Assembly (NCBI RefSeq): GCF_030125375.1
Contig: NZ_JASJUU010000003.1
Location: 448,247-512,246, forward strand
DNA from: Pseudoalteromonas umbrosa
GTDB taxonomy: Bacteria; Pseudomonadota; Gammaproteobacteria; Enterobacterales; Alteromonadaceae
DNA length: 64,000 nucleotides
Direction: 5' to 3'
The translations under genes and the position numbers were made by a program. The notes beneath the pieces were generated by a model that did no database searches, had not been told where the DNA came from, and saw only the letters and a program-made list of their open reading frames with translations. Positions 36,307 through 45,254 of the stretch are shown here, piece after piece (position 1 is the first letter of the stretch; each line of letters begins with the position of its first letter).

Positions 36307-36339
36307 ACCTAAATATTGTTACGGCACATAAAGCGAAAA

Positions 36340-36399
36340 AGCCAAAGTTGTAGCTTTGGCTCTCTCTAAAATAGTCGAATTTCTTCCGTCCGACTATTT
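36340..36399. repeat. two consecutive inverted repeats before the transposase operon
   Basis: An 8-bp stem AGCCAAAG/CTTTGGCT with 6-nt loop (36340-36361), then a 9-bp AAATAGTCG/CGACTATTT repeat with 13-bp interior (36369-36399). They lie in the leader of the four-gene operon and may be regulatory or transposase-binding. Confidence 0.45.
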
Positions 36400-36480
36400 G
36401 AGTAAAGCTTGAAATCGATAACCTGTCAACTCATACAATGTGACTGGTCAGTGGGTGTGTGCCTTTTTTTGGAGGCATTT

Positions 36481-38034
36481 ATGCTAACTTTCGATAAACT
36501 CAGAGAAATCACACGGGTCTGTGAACTTAGGCCTGATTGTAGTACCCGAGAGGGAGGAGAACTTACTAATTGTTCCCATCAAGTTTTTGGGAAAATGAAA
36601 AAAATAGTCCAAAAATCGCAGCTGTCTTTTGCGTATGTTGACTCTATTAGCGATGACGCTATTGCTAAGATTTTTTATCCTAATTTAATTAAGCGAGTAC
36701 GCAAAGGTAAGCGCTTACCCTGCAAAGAACGGATCATCGAAACCAGAGTAAAAAGGAAAGGGAAAAGAAGGCTTACTTGGGCAAAACTGTTCTTAGAATA
36801 CGAATCAGTAGATGAAAAAACGGCTTATCGGCTAACTCAGTTTAAATTTCTAGCCAGACAAATGATATTAGAGTATCAAGCGTCAATGAAACAGTTTTAT
36901 GAGCCTGGAGAATGCCTATTTATCGACTATGCAGGGCTAACTGTTTCAGTGAAAGAAAATGGCCGAGTAACTCGCTTATTTGTATTTGTCGCTGTGTTGG
37001 GGTTTTCAAAAAGGTTGTTTGCTTTTGCTACTCGGGGTATGACCACCAGGGATTGGCTTTTAGCGCTTAAAAAGGCATTTAATTTTTTTGGCGGCGTTAC
37101 TGAAGTGGTCCATAGTGATAATACAGTAGCGTTGGTTAAAAAGTCGGGGTTACTCCCTTTATATACCGATGAAGCAAAACATTTTTTTAGATTTTATAAC
37201 TGTTTAGCAGATACATCGCGTGTAGCAAAATCGCAGGATAATGCTTTGGCCGAAAATGGTGTCAGTATAGTGACGTATCGCATTCTCAATTATATGCAAG
37301 ACATGATGTTTACCAGTGTGGATGATGCGAATGCATATATTCTTCGTGAAGTGAACAAGATAAATGCTGCTAAGTTTCAATCTGAATCATTCAGTCGGGA
37401 TGACTTATTTTACAAAAGTGAAAAAGGCACACTGGCCGATTTACCTAAACATGAATATCAGCACATCATTTATCAGAAGTTATTAACGGTTCCAAAAACA
37501 TACCTGATTTCATATGAAGGGCATCTTTATTCTGTACCCCATAAATATATTGGAAAGCGGGTGGAAATACGCGTGTATGAAAATGGTGTAATGGATATAC
37601 TCAACCGACATGAACTCGTTACTCAACATCATGTTAGCAAGCGCACAAGTGGCGCGACGATTGTTCGAGAACATATGCCTATTGCCCATCAAAAGGATGC
37701 TGAAAAAACAAAAGAGTTTTTTGTTGCTTGGGGACATGAGATCGGGGTTGCTGCTCAACAGATGACGCTAAAGCAATATGACTTTACCAGAAACACGCGC
37801 TCTCGACATATTGGTAAACGGTGTATAGCGCTTCAGAAATGCTGTAATAAAGTTGGTGCAGCTGTTTTTGAAAGGGCCTGCGCTTACGCACTGGAAAAGC
37901 AACAATATCATCCTACTTACGTCGACATGGTCGCAAGGGCGAGACCATGGGAGTTTTTAGCCGAAACAAAACCTAGGTTCAAACACGATAACATTCGTGG
38001 ACCTGAATACTATGGAGGCTCTTCTCATGGATAA
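36481..38034 (+). CDS. istA: IS21-family (IS408-like) DDE transposase
   Basis: A 517-aa RNase H-fold transposase. The catalytic triad is visible: Asp in CLFIDYAG (about residue 147), Asp in EVVHSDNTVAL (about 213) and Glu in ALAENGVSIVTYR (about 258). The N-terminus is shorter and less regular than in typical IstA, but the basic region KRVRKGKRLPCKER and the EYQASMKQFYEPGE approach match. The beta-barrel and C-terminal DNA-binding parts follow to the end. The start at 36481 has GGAGG; an earlier ATG lacks one. It overlaps istB by 8 bp. Confidence 0.88.
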   Translation: MLTFDKLREITRVCELRPDCSTREGGELTNCSHQVFGKMKKIVQKSQLSFAYVDSISDDAIAKIFYPNLIKRVRKGKRLPCKERIIETRVKRKGKRRLTWAKLFLEYESVDEKTAYRLTQFKFLARQMILEYQASMKQFYEPGECLFIDYAGLTVSVKENGRVTRLFVFVAVLGFSKRLFAFATRGMTTRDWLLALKKAFNFFGGVTEVVHSDNTVALVKKSGLLPLYTDEAKHFFRFYNCLADTSRVAKSQDNALAENGVSIVTYRILNYMQDMMFTSVDDANAYILREVNKINAAKFQSESFSRDDLFYKSEKGTLADLPKHEYQHIIYQKLLTVPKTYLISYEGHLYSVPHKYIGKRVEIRVYENGVMDILNRHELVTQHHVSKRTSGATIVREHMPIAHQKDAEKTKEFFVAWGHEIGVAAQQMTLKQYDFTRNTRSRHIGKRCIALQKCCNKVGAAVFERACAYALEKQQYHPTYVDMVARARPWEFLAETKPRFKHDNIRGPEYYGGSSHG

Positions 38035-38773
38035 ACTAACAATTAAGCAGTTGTGTGCCAATTTACGTTTAAGTGAGCTGTCAATTGCATTTGAAGAACA
38101 GTATCGAGAAAGTGCGTACAAAAACATGGTTTTTGAGGACCGTTTACGTGAGTTACTTCAAGTTCAATATGATGCTGACAATGTAAAGCGCAGAGCTAGA
38201 ATGGGGCAACAAGCGCACCTCAGGTGGCCAGATGCGACCATTGAAGACTGTTTTAAACGCCATATCGAGCATCGACGACTTCTCGCGGACATTTTAATGG
38301 AATTCGATTGGGTAGGCAGAAACGAAAACATTGTGATCACAGGTAAAACGGGGGTCGGTAAAACTCATCTAGCTTGTGCAATTGCCAATGCGGCGATGAA
38401 TAAGGGTATCACAGTACTATTTAAACGTTTTTACAATCTTTTGTTGGAGTTAGTCGCTGCGGAAAATGAAATGAATCTAAAGCGCTTTAGAAACAAATTG
38501 AATCGTACGAATATAGTGATATTGGATGATTGGGGCCTTGCCCCCTTGTGTGATAGAGAGCGTCATTTACTGTTTGAGTTCATAGAGTCACGAGAGTGTA
38601 AAGCATCACTGATCATCACATCACAGTATGACACTAAAGATTGGTATGGTGCGTTTCAAGATCATACTTTAGCTGATTCAGTTCTTGATAGAATTGTATC
38701 TTATGCACATGTCATAAAGTTGGAAGGCGACTCAGCTAGGTGTATTGCACGCGAGGGAGAAGACAATGAATAA
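38027..38773 (+). CDS. istB: IstB-like AAA+ ATPase, transposition helper
   Basis: A 248-aa ATPase of the DnaC/IstB type that loads target DNA for IstA. Walker A is ITGKTGVGKTHLACAIA (about residue 104), Walker B is NIVILDDWGLAPL (about 163), and the sensor region SLIITSQYDTKDWYGAF and LDRIVSYAHVIKLEG follow. GGAGG precedes the ATG at 38027, inside the last codons of istA (8-bp overlap), and the gene overlaps the next one by 8 bp as well, so translation is coupled. Length and motifs are normal for the family. Confidence 0.92.
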   Translation: MDKLTIKQLCANLRLSELSIAFEEQYRESAYKNMVFEDRLRELLQVQYDADNVKRRARMGQQAHLRWPDATIEDCFKRHIEHRRLLADILMEFDWVGRNENIVITGKTGVGKTHLACAIANAAMNKGITVLFKRFYNLLLELVAAENEMNLKRFRNKLNRTNIVILDDWGLAPLCDRERHLLFEFIESRECKASLIITSQYDTKDWYGAFQDHTLADSVLDRIVSYAHVIKLEGDSARCIAREGEDNE

Positions 38774-39266
38774 GTCAAAACCCTCGAATGTGGCACAGTT
38801 TGACCAGAACGTTTTTGAGCAGACATTACCACAGATCAGCCATTATTATCGTCAGTCACTTTTATCGTCGAGTGAAACTATTCAGTGGTTCAACGAGCGG
38901 CTGGAGACCAAAAAGCTCTGTCTGCCTTTACTTGGATATGCAAATAGGACGTTGGGAAACCAGCTTTTGTCACCGCGCAGTAAAGAAGGGCAGCTCTTAC
39001 GCGGTGCGCTTAAGCGTTTAGGAATATTGAAGCCAAGTGGTCATGAAAGGCTTAGTGGCTCAGCGCTCGTTTTATTGCATTGCGGCTCAGCACTTCACGC
39101 TATTTACGGTGAGCGCATAGGTCGATGCTCTGGTCACTGTAGCAGGCAGCAGTGGCTTGTATTTCAAAGTGAATTAGAGATATATAAGCCACCTTCGGAC
39201 TTAAAAACAGCCTATCTGATGGCTATCAGCCTTCAATCTAAGTATGAGGAGGCTAATCATGCATAA
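38766..39266 (+). CDS. unknown third gene of the transposition operon (possibly primase-like fragment)
   Basis: A 166-aa cytoplasmic protein. The central part LPLLGYANRTLGNQLL...GALKRLGILKPSGHERLSGSALV, then LHAIYGERIGR, reminds me of the region next to the CHC2 zinc finger in primase-like proteins of mobile elements. That is recall and not a proven match. One His/Cys-rich stretch (GRCSGHCSRQQW) follows. It overlaps istB and the recombinase by 8 bp each, so all four genes are expressed together. The repeated 8-bp overlap indicates an old, selected unit and not a chance insertion. Confidence 0.6.
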   Translation: MNKSKPSNVAQFDQNVFEQTLPQISHYYRQSLLSSSETIQWFNERLETKKLCLPLLGYANRTLGNQLLSPRSKEGQLLRGALKRLGILKPSGHERLSGSALVLLHCGSALHAIYGERIGRCSGHCSRQQWLVFQSELEIYKPPSDLKTAYLMAISLQSKYEEANHA

Positions 39267-40245
39267 GTCTATTACTGTGTTTGAGCAATCTATACTAGAG
39301 AGCTACGGAGAGCGCCGCCTTGCAGATGGCTACTCAGTTAATACTGTTGAAAAGCAAAGTAATAATTTACAGCTTTTTTTGATCTGGTTGCATACGCAAA
39401 CACAACAGTGCCTAACAGGTGTAAACCAAAAGCACTTCGACCAATATAAGGTTTATCTTTGCCGCTATGTAAGCCCTAAAACTCATGCAAAGCTTAACCC
39501 TACGACTTGCCGTAAACGGGCCACGGATGTTCGAACATTTTATAAAGAGCTCATGTTTATGGGCATTTTAAAGAGTAACCCTTTACAGAATGCCAAAAGC
39601 CCGAAGGCCCCCAAGCCGGTTGTAAGGGCTTTACTCACTCAAGAACAGGTTGAGTGGCTGATGAGCCAAACAGTGGATTTTGGCATGTATGGGCTTAGGG
39701 ATAGAGCTATTTTAGAGTGCTACTATGGTGTGGCGGCGCGAAGAATGGAGCTGGCAGAGCTCACTTTGAAAGATATACAACTTGAAGGTGAAAAGTGTTT
39801 TGTGCTTGTTGAAAAAGGTAAAGGTGGAAAAGGTCGATATATTCCACTTTATCCTAGGACCGCATTTTGGTTGAGTCAGTACTTAAAGCATGTTCGACCC
39901 AAGTTAGCATCACTTTGCTCGAGTTTACATGTGTTTTTAGACAGCAGAGGCAAAAAGTTTAACGGCGCACAATTAAGCAGGCTTGTACGTAAGTACCTGT
40001 TAATGGCTGGCTTGGATGTTGGTGCAGCATGCAATGCACTGCGCCACTCTGCGGCAACACACCTGATGGAACATGGCGCAAATGTAAGAGACATACAGGA
40101 ATACCTAGGACACTCAGATATCTCTACAACGCAAGTATATTTGACAGTGACGCAACTGCAATTGAGGAAGACGTTAAGTAGGTGTCACCCCGCAGCACTG
40201 AGTGAGGCACCTAAAGGGCTTGCAGTAGAAGGTTACTTGAATTGA
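39259..40245 (+). CDS. tyrosine recombinase of the transposition operon, with altered HxxR motif
   Basis: A 328-aa XerC/D-type recombinase. The N-terminal SAM-like core-binding domain (residues 1-110) includes GYSVNTVEKQSNNLQLFLIW. In the catalytic domain Arg-161 lies in VAARRMELAEL, a Lys in EKGKGGKGRYIPL, Arg-262 and His-263 in NALRHSAATHL, His-285 in YLGHSDISTTQ and the nucleophile Tyr-294 in TQVYL. The His of HxxR is Asn-259 here. GAGGAGG precedes the ATG. It is the last gene of the operon and a terminator follows. It may resolve cointegrates or integrate the element. Confidence 0.88.
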   Translation: MHKSITVFEQSILESYGERRLADGYSVNTVEKQSNNLQLFLIWLHTQTQQCLTGVNQKHFDQYKVYLCRYVSPKTHAKLNPTTCRKRATDVRTFYKELMFMGILKSNPLQNAKSPKAPKPVVRALLTQEQVEWLMSQTVDFGMYGLRDRAILECYYGVAARRMELAELTLKDIQLEGEKCFVLVEKGKGGKGRYIPLYPRTAFWLSQYLKHVRPKLASLCSSLHVFLDSRGKKFNGAQLSRLVRKYLLMAGLDVGAACNALRHSAATHLMEHGANVRDIQEYLGHSDISTTQVYLTVTQLQLRKTLSRCHPAALSEAPKGLAVEGYLN

Positions 40246-40592
40246 TTGCACTAAATTAGGCAAATACATAGCCGACTGCAGCAATGCAGTCGGCTTTTTT
40301 AATCACATTGATGCAAGCTTTGTGAGTGTTTTAGCTTGACGTAGTTTTGCGGGGTTGGTTTCTTGCATCTAAGATGTAGTAGCTAAGATTTTATCTTACC
40401 GCATAGTCGAACAGGTTTAGACTTCGCTTGACTGGCAGTGAGGAGCAGACGGCCAGCAAAGCCGTTATAGGGCAATTTTGAGTTACGTGTTAGCAACTTA
40501 GGGAGCCAACAAGTTGTTAACACTACAGTGACGACATGACTTGTATTACATTGGTGGCATATGCGCTTGTATGCTTTTTTAAGGGAATTTTT
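40246..40592. other. intergenic stretch before the Gabija genes
   Basis: It holds the terminator just described, several small inverted repeats (for example GTTAGCAACTT with a near-complement at 40490-40523) and the promoter of gajA. No gene is seen. The right end of the mobile module could lie here. Confidence 0.45.
40271..40301 (+). terminator. intrinsic terminator after the recombinase operon
   Basis: AGCCGACTGCA and its complement form a near-perfect 11-bp hairpin with a short loop, followed by a TTTTTT run. Confidence 0.9.
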
Positions 40593-42290
40593 ATGTATAT
40601 CAGACAAGTAACGATCAACAACTACCGTAGCTTCCGCTTTTTCGAAGCCCAACTTCAGCAATTAACAGTTGTCATTGGTGAAAACGATACTGGTAAGACG
40701 AACTTTTTCACTGCACTTTCGTTACCGTTAAGCGGCAACCAAATAGACTTCAACCAGAAGCGTTTGAGTGTTTCTGACATCAACAAAGATGCCGTTATTG
40801 ATTTTCTAAAATCTGTAGTCAATAAGGACACTGAAGAGAATCAGCTTGAGAAGATCCCTAAAGTATCAGTAACCGTAGAGTTCGCTGATCCGAAAGATGC
40901 TTATGAAACAGCACTGCTGGCTAAGTGGATTGTTGCTGATGGTGATGAAGAAAGTTACAAAATTAGATATGACTTTAAGCCTAAAAACGATAAAGATTTG
41001 CTTGAGACCGTGAAGAATTCACTTGCTGGTAAGACTTTAGATGATATTAACTGGTTTACTCTACCCGTTGAGCTATACGACTACCAAGTAGTATCTGTGA
41101 ACAATGAAAAGCCTATCGCATACAGTGACTTAAAGCATGTCAGTGTCCATAGTATCAATGCTGAGCGAGATGACTTCTCAGAAAGCAGTTCAATGAAGTC
41201 CAACAGTATCTTCACAAAGCTGCTAATGAACATACTAGACGATGATGACAAAGGTCAGATCAACACAGCCTACACTGAGTTCTTTAATGCTATTGAAAAG
41301 ACTGAAACATTCGATAAAGTTATTGGAACTAATGAAGACTTTGAGAACTATGACAGTATTATCAAGCTGCTTGAGTGCACTCCTAACCTGCCTAACTTGA
41401 AGAACATCTTGTCTAACATAACTTTGAAATACGGGAATGAATTTCTTTACCAAAAAGGCTTGGGACAAAGAAATCTTATCTACATACTTATCCTGTTTGC
41501 TTACTACAAGTCGTGTGGAGATACATTTAACTTGTGCTGTATAGAAGAACCAGAAGCACACTTGAGCGTTAACAACCTTCGTTTAGTAAGAGACTTCATT
41601 GAGAAAAGCTCAAGCAACAGTGGCTCGCTTGTACAAACTATTATTTCGACCCATAACCCATCGATCATCAACAAGCTAAAGCTCTCTAATGTGTTGGCGT
41701 TTACTGGCGAGAAAGCAATTAGTCTGTCTGATACTCCAACTAAGCTAGTTGACTACCTAAGAAAGAGACCTAACTTCGACATCTTAAAGCTGCTGTTTGC
41801 GAACAAAGTCATTCTCGTAGAGGGCCCGACTGAAGAAATGCTAATCAGCACTTATCTGTCTAAACAACCAGCCCTCAACGACATTGATATTATTCCAATT
41901 GGTCAACGTGGTTACGCCACTTTCTTAGATATATGGCTAGCCCTGAACAAAGATAACCAGAACAAGAAAATTGGCGTTGTCCGTGATTATGACAATTCAG
42001 ATGCGGCTAAAGCCAAGCATGACGCCTATGACACAGCGCATGCTAATGTCACTGTAAGAACAACAAAAAACTACACACTTGAAATTGATTTAGTAGAAGC
42101 AGAAGACAACCTAGCTATACTAAATGATTTATTCGAAATGGAAGGCGATCTCGACGCTGTATCCAAATACATGATTAATGGTAAGACAGCAAGAATGCTT
42201 GATGTATGTGATGCGATGGTGGATGAAGAGAACCCACTGGATATCCAGTTACCAGCTCACATCGCTGAGGTCATCGAGGCAGTATTATGA
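40593..42290 (+). CDS. gajA: Gabija protein GajA-like (OLD-family ATPase/TOPRIM nuclease)
   Basis: A 565-aa anti-phage nuclease. The N-terminal ABC-type ATPase has Walker A VVIGENDTGKTNFF (about residue 29) and Walker B CCIEEPEAHLSV (about 318), with ISTHNPSIIN. The C-terminal TOPRIM nuclease has VILVEGPTEEMLIS (about 410) and VVRDYDNSD (about 465). This order, length and the adjacent UvrD-like helicase match Gabija, in which GajA cuts DNA when nucleotides are depleted by phage growth. AAGGGA precedes the ATG at 40593. The stop overlaps the gajB start by 4 bp. A generic OLD nuclease is the alternative, but the partner argues for Gabija. Confidence 0.85.
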   Translation: MYIRQVTINNYRSFRFFEAQLQQLTVVIGENDTGKTNFFTALSLPLSGNQIDFNQKRLSVSDINKDAVIDFLKSVVNKDTEENQLEKIPKVSVTVEFADPKDAYETALLAKWIVADGDEESYKIRYDFKPKNDKDLLETVKNSLAGKTLDDINWFTLPVELYDYQVVSVNNEKPIAYSDLKHVSVHSINAERDDFSESSSMKSNSIFTKLLMNILDDDDKGQINTAYTEFFNAIEKTETFDKVIGTNEDFENYDSIIKLLECTPNLPNLKNILSNITLKYGNEFLYQKGLGQRNLIYILILFAYYKSCGDTFNLCCIEEPEAHLSVNNLRLVRDFIEKSSSNSGSLVQTIISTHNPSIINKLKLSNVLAFTGEKAISLSDTPTKLVDYLRKRPNFDILKLLFANKVILVEGPTEEMLISTYLSKQPALNDIDIIPIGQRGYATFLDIWLALNKDNQNKKIGVVRDYDNSDAAKAKHDAYDTAHANVTVRTTKNYTLEIDLVEAEDNLAILNDLFEMEGDLDAVSKYMINGKTARMLDVCDAMVDEENPLDIQLPAHIAEVIEAVL

Positions 42291-43663
42291 TAGAAGTACA
42301 GATTGCTGGTGCAGGTGCTGGGAAAACTTATGGCTTAGCAAAAACTTTGATAGAGCACATCGAAGCTTGTACTAGTCACAAAAAGACATTTGCACTGACG
42401 TACACAAACTCTGCAACAGCGAAGATAGAGCAAGAGATAATCAAACAACACGGCTTTATTCCGTCGAATCTCTGTATACAGACCGTACATAGCTTCTTGT
42501 TAAACGAAATCATCTACCCATTCTCATCATTCACTCTTGGTGATGTGTATAACGACGCATCAATAATGATGTTACCGAGTAATGCTAGGTTCAAAAATTG
42601 GCATTTAAAGGGGTTAAAAGACAACAACATCATTCATGCTGAGAGCGTCTACAACATTGCTAAACAGATTGTTGATGAAACCAACAGCAAGCACCGCAAC
42701 AGGGCTAAGAAAGTAAAAGTCCGAAGGCTTCTAGCTATTCTAGTGAGTTGCTTTGACAAGATATTCATTGACGAAGTCCAAGACTTAGATGGTGATGCTC
42801 TACGCTTTTTTGAGGTGCTAGGCAGCAACGCTATTGACGTATATATGATTGGAGATCCAAAGCAAGCAATTAAGTATCCCAAAGCACTTAATATTTTCGT
42901 TGAAAAAGTTTCGTCTGAAGATTACACAATCATACTACCAATCAACAATCAAACTAGACGAGTACCCATAGAGATTTTAGCGGTATCAAATAACTTTTGT
43001 TATGAAGATCAGCAACAAGAGTCACTATCAGAAGTGGTTGGTGAACTCATGTATATAGAATCAACGGACGAACGATATGATGAGCTACTAACGAATTACA
43101 TAGCCACAAAACAACTTGTTTGCATCGACAAAAAAAATGGTCGCTATACAACTTCATCTAAACACAAACACGCATTCCCGCGAGAGATAGAGGAAATGAT
43201 TCGTGAGTCTAACCATAAGAAAGACAAAACTTTATTTGTGAAAGCTGCTTTTGCTGATTTTATGGACGATGCAATCAATGAAGATACTAAGAGAGCCATA
43301 AGCAAACTCATCGCTCGGCATTCGTTGACTCTTAATAAACAGCACTTCGCCCAATTACATGAGCTGTGCAATTCATGCACGAAAAATGACGTACAATTCA
43401 AAGTCCAAAGTATTGACTCTATCAAGGGGTTGGATGCCGATACGTGTGTAATAATACTCAGCCCTAACACTCTGAAATACTTAACCCAAGATGGTATTGG
43501 TAAAGCTAATTATTTTAATAAAGAATGGAAACGAGTCTATGTAGCCCTTACTCGTGCTAAGAAGAGGTTGGTCTTAGCATTAGATCACGAATTAATTGGG
43601 AAAGAAGACATGGCGGCAGTTAGAGACTCCATCTGTGAATTGGGGTTTGTTAATCATTACTAG
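42287..43663 (+). CDS. gajB: Gabija protein GajB-like (UvrD/Rep-type helicase)
   Basis: A 458-aa superfamily 1 helicase. Motif I GAGAGKTYGLAKTL lies at the N-terminus, motif II is IFIDEVQDLDG (about residue 162), motif III YMIGDPKQAIK, motif IV QTRRVPIEIL and motif VI VYVALTRAKKRLVL (about 420). It is shorter than full UvrD, as is GajB. In Gabija, GajB senses DNA ends and activates or cooperates with GajA. Its ATG overlaps the gajA stop (ATGA), so the pair is coupled. Nothing in the sequence suggests damage. Confidence 0.85.
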   Translation: MIEVQIAGAGAGKTYGLAKTLIEHIEACTSHKKTFALTYTNSATAKIEQEIIKQHGFIPSNLCIQTVHSFLLNEIIYPFSSFTLGDVYNDASIMMLPSNARFKNWHLKGLKDNNIIHAESVYNIAKQIVDETNSKHRNRAKKVKVRRLLAILVSCFDKIFIDEVQDLDGDALRFFEVLGSNAIDVYMIGDPKQAIKYPKALNIFVEKVSSEDYTIILPINNQTRRVPIEILAVSNNFCYEDQQQESLSEVVGELMYIESTDERYDELLTNYIATKQLVCIDKKNGRYTTSSKHKHAFPREIEEMIRESNHKKDKTLFVKAAFADFMDDAINEDTKRAISKLIARHSLTLNKQHFAQLHELCNSCTKNDVQFKVQSIDSIKGLDADTCVIILSPNTLKYLTQDGIGKANYFNKEWKRVYVALTRAKKRLVLALDHELIGKEDMAAVRDSICELGFVNHY

Positions 43664-44071
43664 TATATATGTATCCGCAAGCACCGATGGGGGAGCCTAA
43701 TAGAAGTCGGACTTAACAAAATGTGTGAAAATTAGTTGAATTAATCGGCCCTATGTAAGTAATTCCTTTTGATGCTGCTAGTAACTCGTTTTGGGGCAGG
43801 ACATCCTTAGAACCATCACATCTACAAAATACCTCGGGTAAAAATTCAGCTATAGGAAGCCTCTAGACAAAACCTTGTCCGTGAGTTGACCAACTAAAAT
43901 TCAACGTCAATAGGCAAATAGAGTTGTATTCAAATGCTCTTTTGGGCTTTGACTTTAAGTTCGGTAAAGTGAAGAGCTAAGAGTTAAAAGCACAGTACAA
44001 TAACCTAGAAAAAGCTGATTCTTCATTTTCATAAACTGTCTACAATTGAGGCCAAGATCACATTCGCTCAT
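43664..44071. other. junction stretch with decayed Rhs core
   Basis: From about 43937 one frame reads ALLGFDFKFGKVKS, a stop, then [17 protein letters not shown], which looks like the Rhs barrel just before the preserved tip at 44072. The Rhs gene thus continued upstream but has decayed or been cut. The left part holds no recognised gene; the right boundary of the imported Gabija DNA is probably between 43664 and 43937. Confidence 0.5.
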
Positions 44072-45244
44072 ATGAACGGTCGGATCTACGATGCAGACAC
44101 AGGCCGATTTATGCAGGCGGATTCTTTTGTGCAAGCGCCGAGTAATTTGCAGAACTATAACCGCTATAGTTATGTGTTGAATAATCCGTTGAGTTATACG
44201 GATCCGAGTGGGTATTTGTTTAAGAAGTTGTTGAAAGGAATTAAGAAGTATTGGAAAGTAGCTGTGGCGGCTGTAGCTTCGTATTACACGTTTGGCGCTG
44301 CGTCTGGATGGGCTTCTGCATGGGCAGCTGGGACTGGAGGGTTTAGTGCAACAGCGGCGGCTGCTATTGGATATACTGCTGGTGGCGCCGCTGCGGGTTT
44401 AGTTGGCGGAGCAATTACATCAGGCTCGCTTAAAGGAGCACTTAGAGGGGCTTTAAGTGGCGCTATAATGGGAGGCATTGGAGGTTCATTGAGTGGTGTT
44501 GAAGCATTTGTGGCTAGCGGTTTGGCTGGCGGCATCATTACTGACTTGGAAGGTGGAAAGTTTAGTTCAGGGTTTTTCAGCGCTGGCATTGGGGCAGCTA
44601 TGGGAGGAAGGTTTGGTAAAAATCCCTACACCCAAGTAATCGGTTCTGCAGTAGTCGGTGGAACGATATCTAAATTGACAGGCGGTAAATTTTCAAATGG
44701 AGCAATTTCTGCGGCCTTTGCTGCTGCTATGAGAGCTGATTGGAAATCGGATCCAATTCCTGAAAACTCTAACGTGGCATTTGTTGGCGGTGCTACAGAC
44801 GACACAAATCCATTTAACAAAGTTGTGAGAAGTGCATACGATGAACACATCGACAAATATGGAAAAGATTCAGCAGTGTATTTTGAGAATACTCAACATA
44901 AAGAACTGGCGTTATGGATAGACCAAAGGAATGGTAATGGAACTGTTATTGCTCATAGTTATGGTGCAGATATGGCCGCTCAAGTTATTGCTGATGGTCA
45001 CTCTGTAGCTAGATTGGTTACGGTAGATCCCGTAGGTTGGTCGAAGCCTAACTTTTCTAAGGTTGCAGCAAATTCAGGAGTGTGGCAAAACTACGACGCT
45101 GGAGATTCTTTGAAGAGCTTTAACAATGTTGTTGCAACTGTAGGTGGAGCTTGGAATTCGGCACCAGCAAATTATGCAACATCTCACCAAAGGTACAAAC
45201 AACTAGATCATGTCCAAATATGCCAGGTTTTCTGTAAATATTAA
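44072..45244 (+). CDS. displaced Rhs tip with lipase-like C-terminal toxin (orphan Rhs-CT 2)
   Basis: A 390-aa protein. It starts inside the Rhs core end ([36 protein letters not shown]), almost the same DNA as in Rhs-CT 1, followed by a Gly/Ala-rich hydrophobic pretoxin (residues 55-220, ending [17 protein letters not shown]). The C-terminus (230-390) looks like an alpha/beta hydrolase: nucleophile elbow [15 protein letters not shown] (Ser-296), acid in LVTVDPVGW (Asp-319) and His in QLDHVQIC (His-380). This would suit a phospholipase (Tle-like) effector. The lipoprotein gene downstream is the likely immunity partner. Delivery would need a full Rhs or type VI/export system, which is not in the window. 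Confidence 0.7.
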   Translation: MNGRIYDADTGRFMQADSFVQAPSNLQNYNRYSYVLNNPLSYTDPSGYLFKKLLKGIKKYWKVAVAAVASYYTFGAASGWASAWAAGTGGFSATAAAAIGYTAGGAAAGLVGGAITSGSLKGALRGALSGAIMGGIGGSLSGVEAFVASGLAGGIITDLEGGKFSSGFFSAGIGAAMGGRFGKNPYTQVIGSAVVGGTISKLTGGKFSNGAISAAFAAAMRADWKSDPIPENSNVAFVGGATDDTNPFNKVVRSAYDEHIDKYGKDSAVYFENTQHKELALWIDQRNGNGTVIAHSYGADMAAQVIADGHSVARLVTVDPVGWSKPNFSKVAANSGVWQNYDAGDSLKSFNNVVATVGGAWNSAPANYATSHQRYKQLDHVQICQVFCKY

Positions 45245-45254
45245 GAGTAAGATT

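Larger units (their letters stand above)
34832..40301. mobile_element. mobile module: IS21-like istAB plus unknown plus tyrosine recombinase (limits not proven)
   Basis: Six genes between two pieces of the Rhs locus: a 352-aa unknown (minus), an excisionase-like protein, and a coupled operon of DDE transposase, AAA+ ATPase, 166-aa protein and tyrosine recombinase ending in a terminator. It separates the Rhs tips and codes unlike them. I could not find terminal inverted repeats or a target duplication by eye, so the ends given are those of the genes. The Gabija genes to the right may be its cargo. Confidence 0.6.

Noticed and set aside
40420..40530. Possible integron attC site before gajA (GTTAGC and AAC words with inverted repeats)
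   Set aside because: Core sites could not be placed in the proper order with inner L boxes, and no integrase of the IntI type is present.
34827..43894. GTTGGTCA at 34827-34834 and TGACCAAC at 43887-43894 as terminal inverted repeats of a large transposon carrying Gabija
   Set aside because: Only 8 bp match, the flanks do not, and similar GGTC words are common nearby; too weak to define ends.
44284..44589. Minus-strand Pro/Ala-rich frame within Rhs-CT 2
   Set aside because: It is the reverse of a Gly/Ala-rich coding region and has no start signal; shadow of the real gene.
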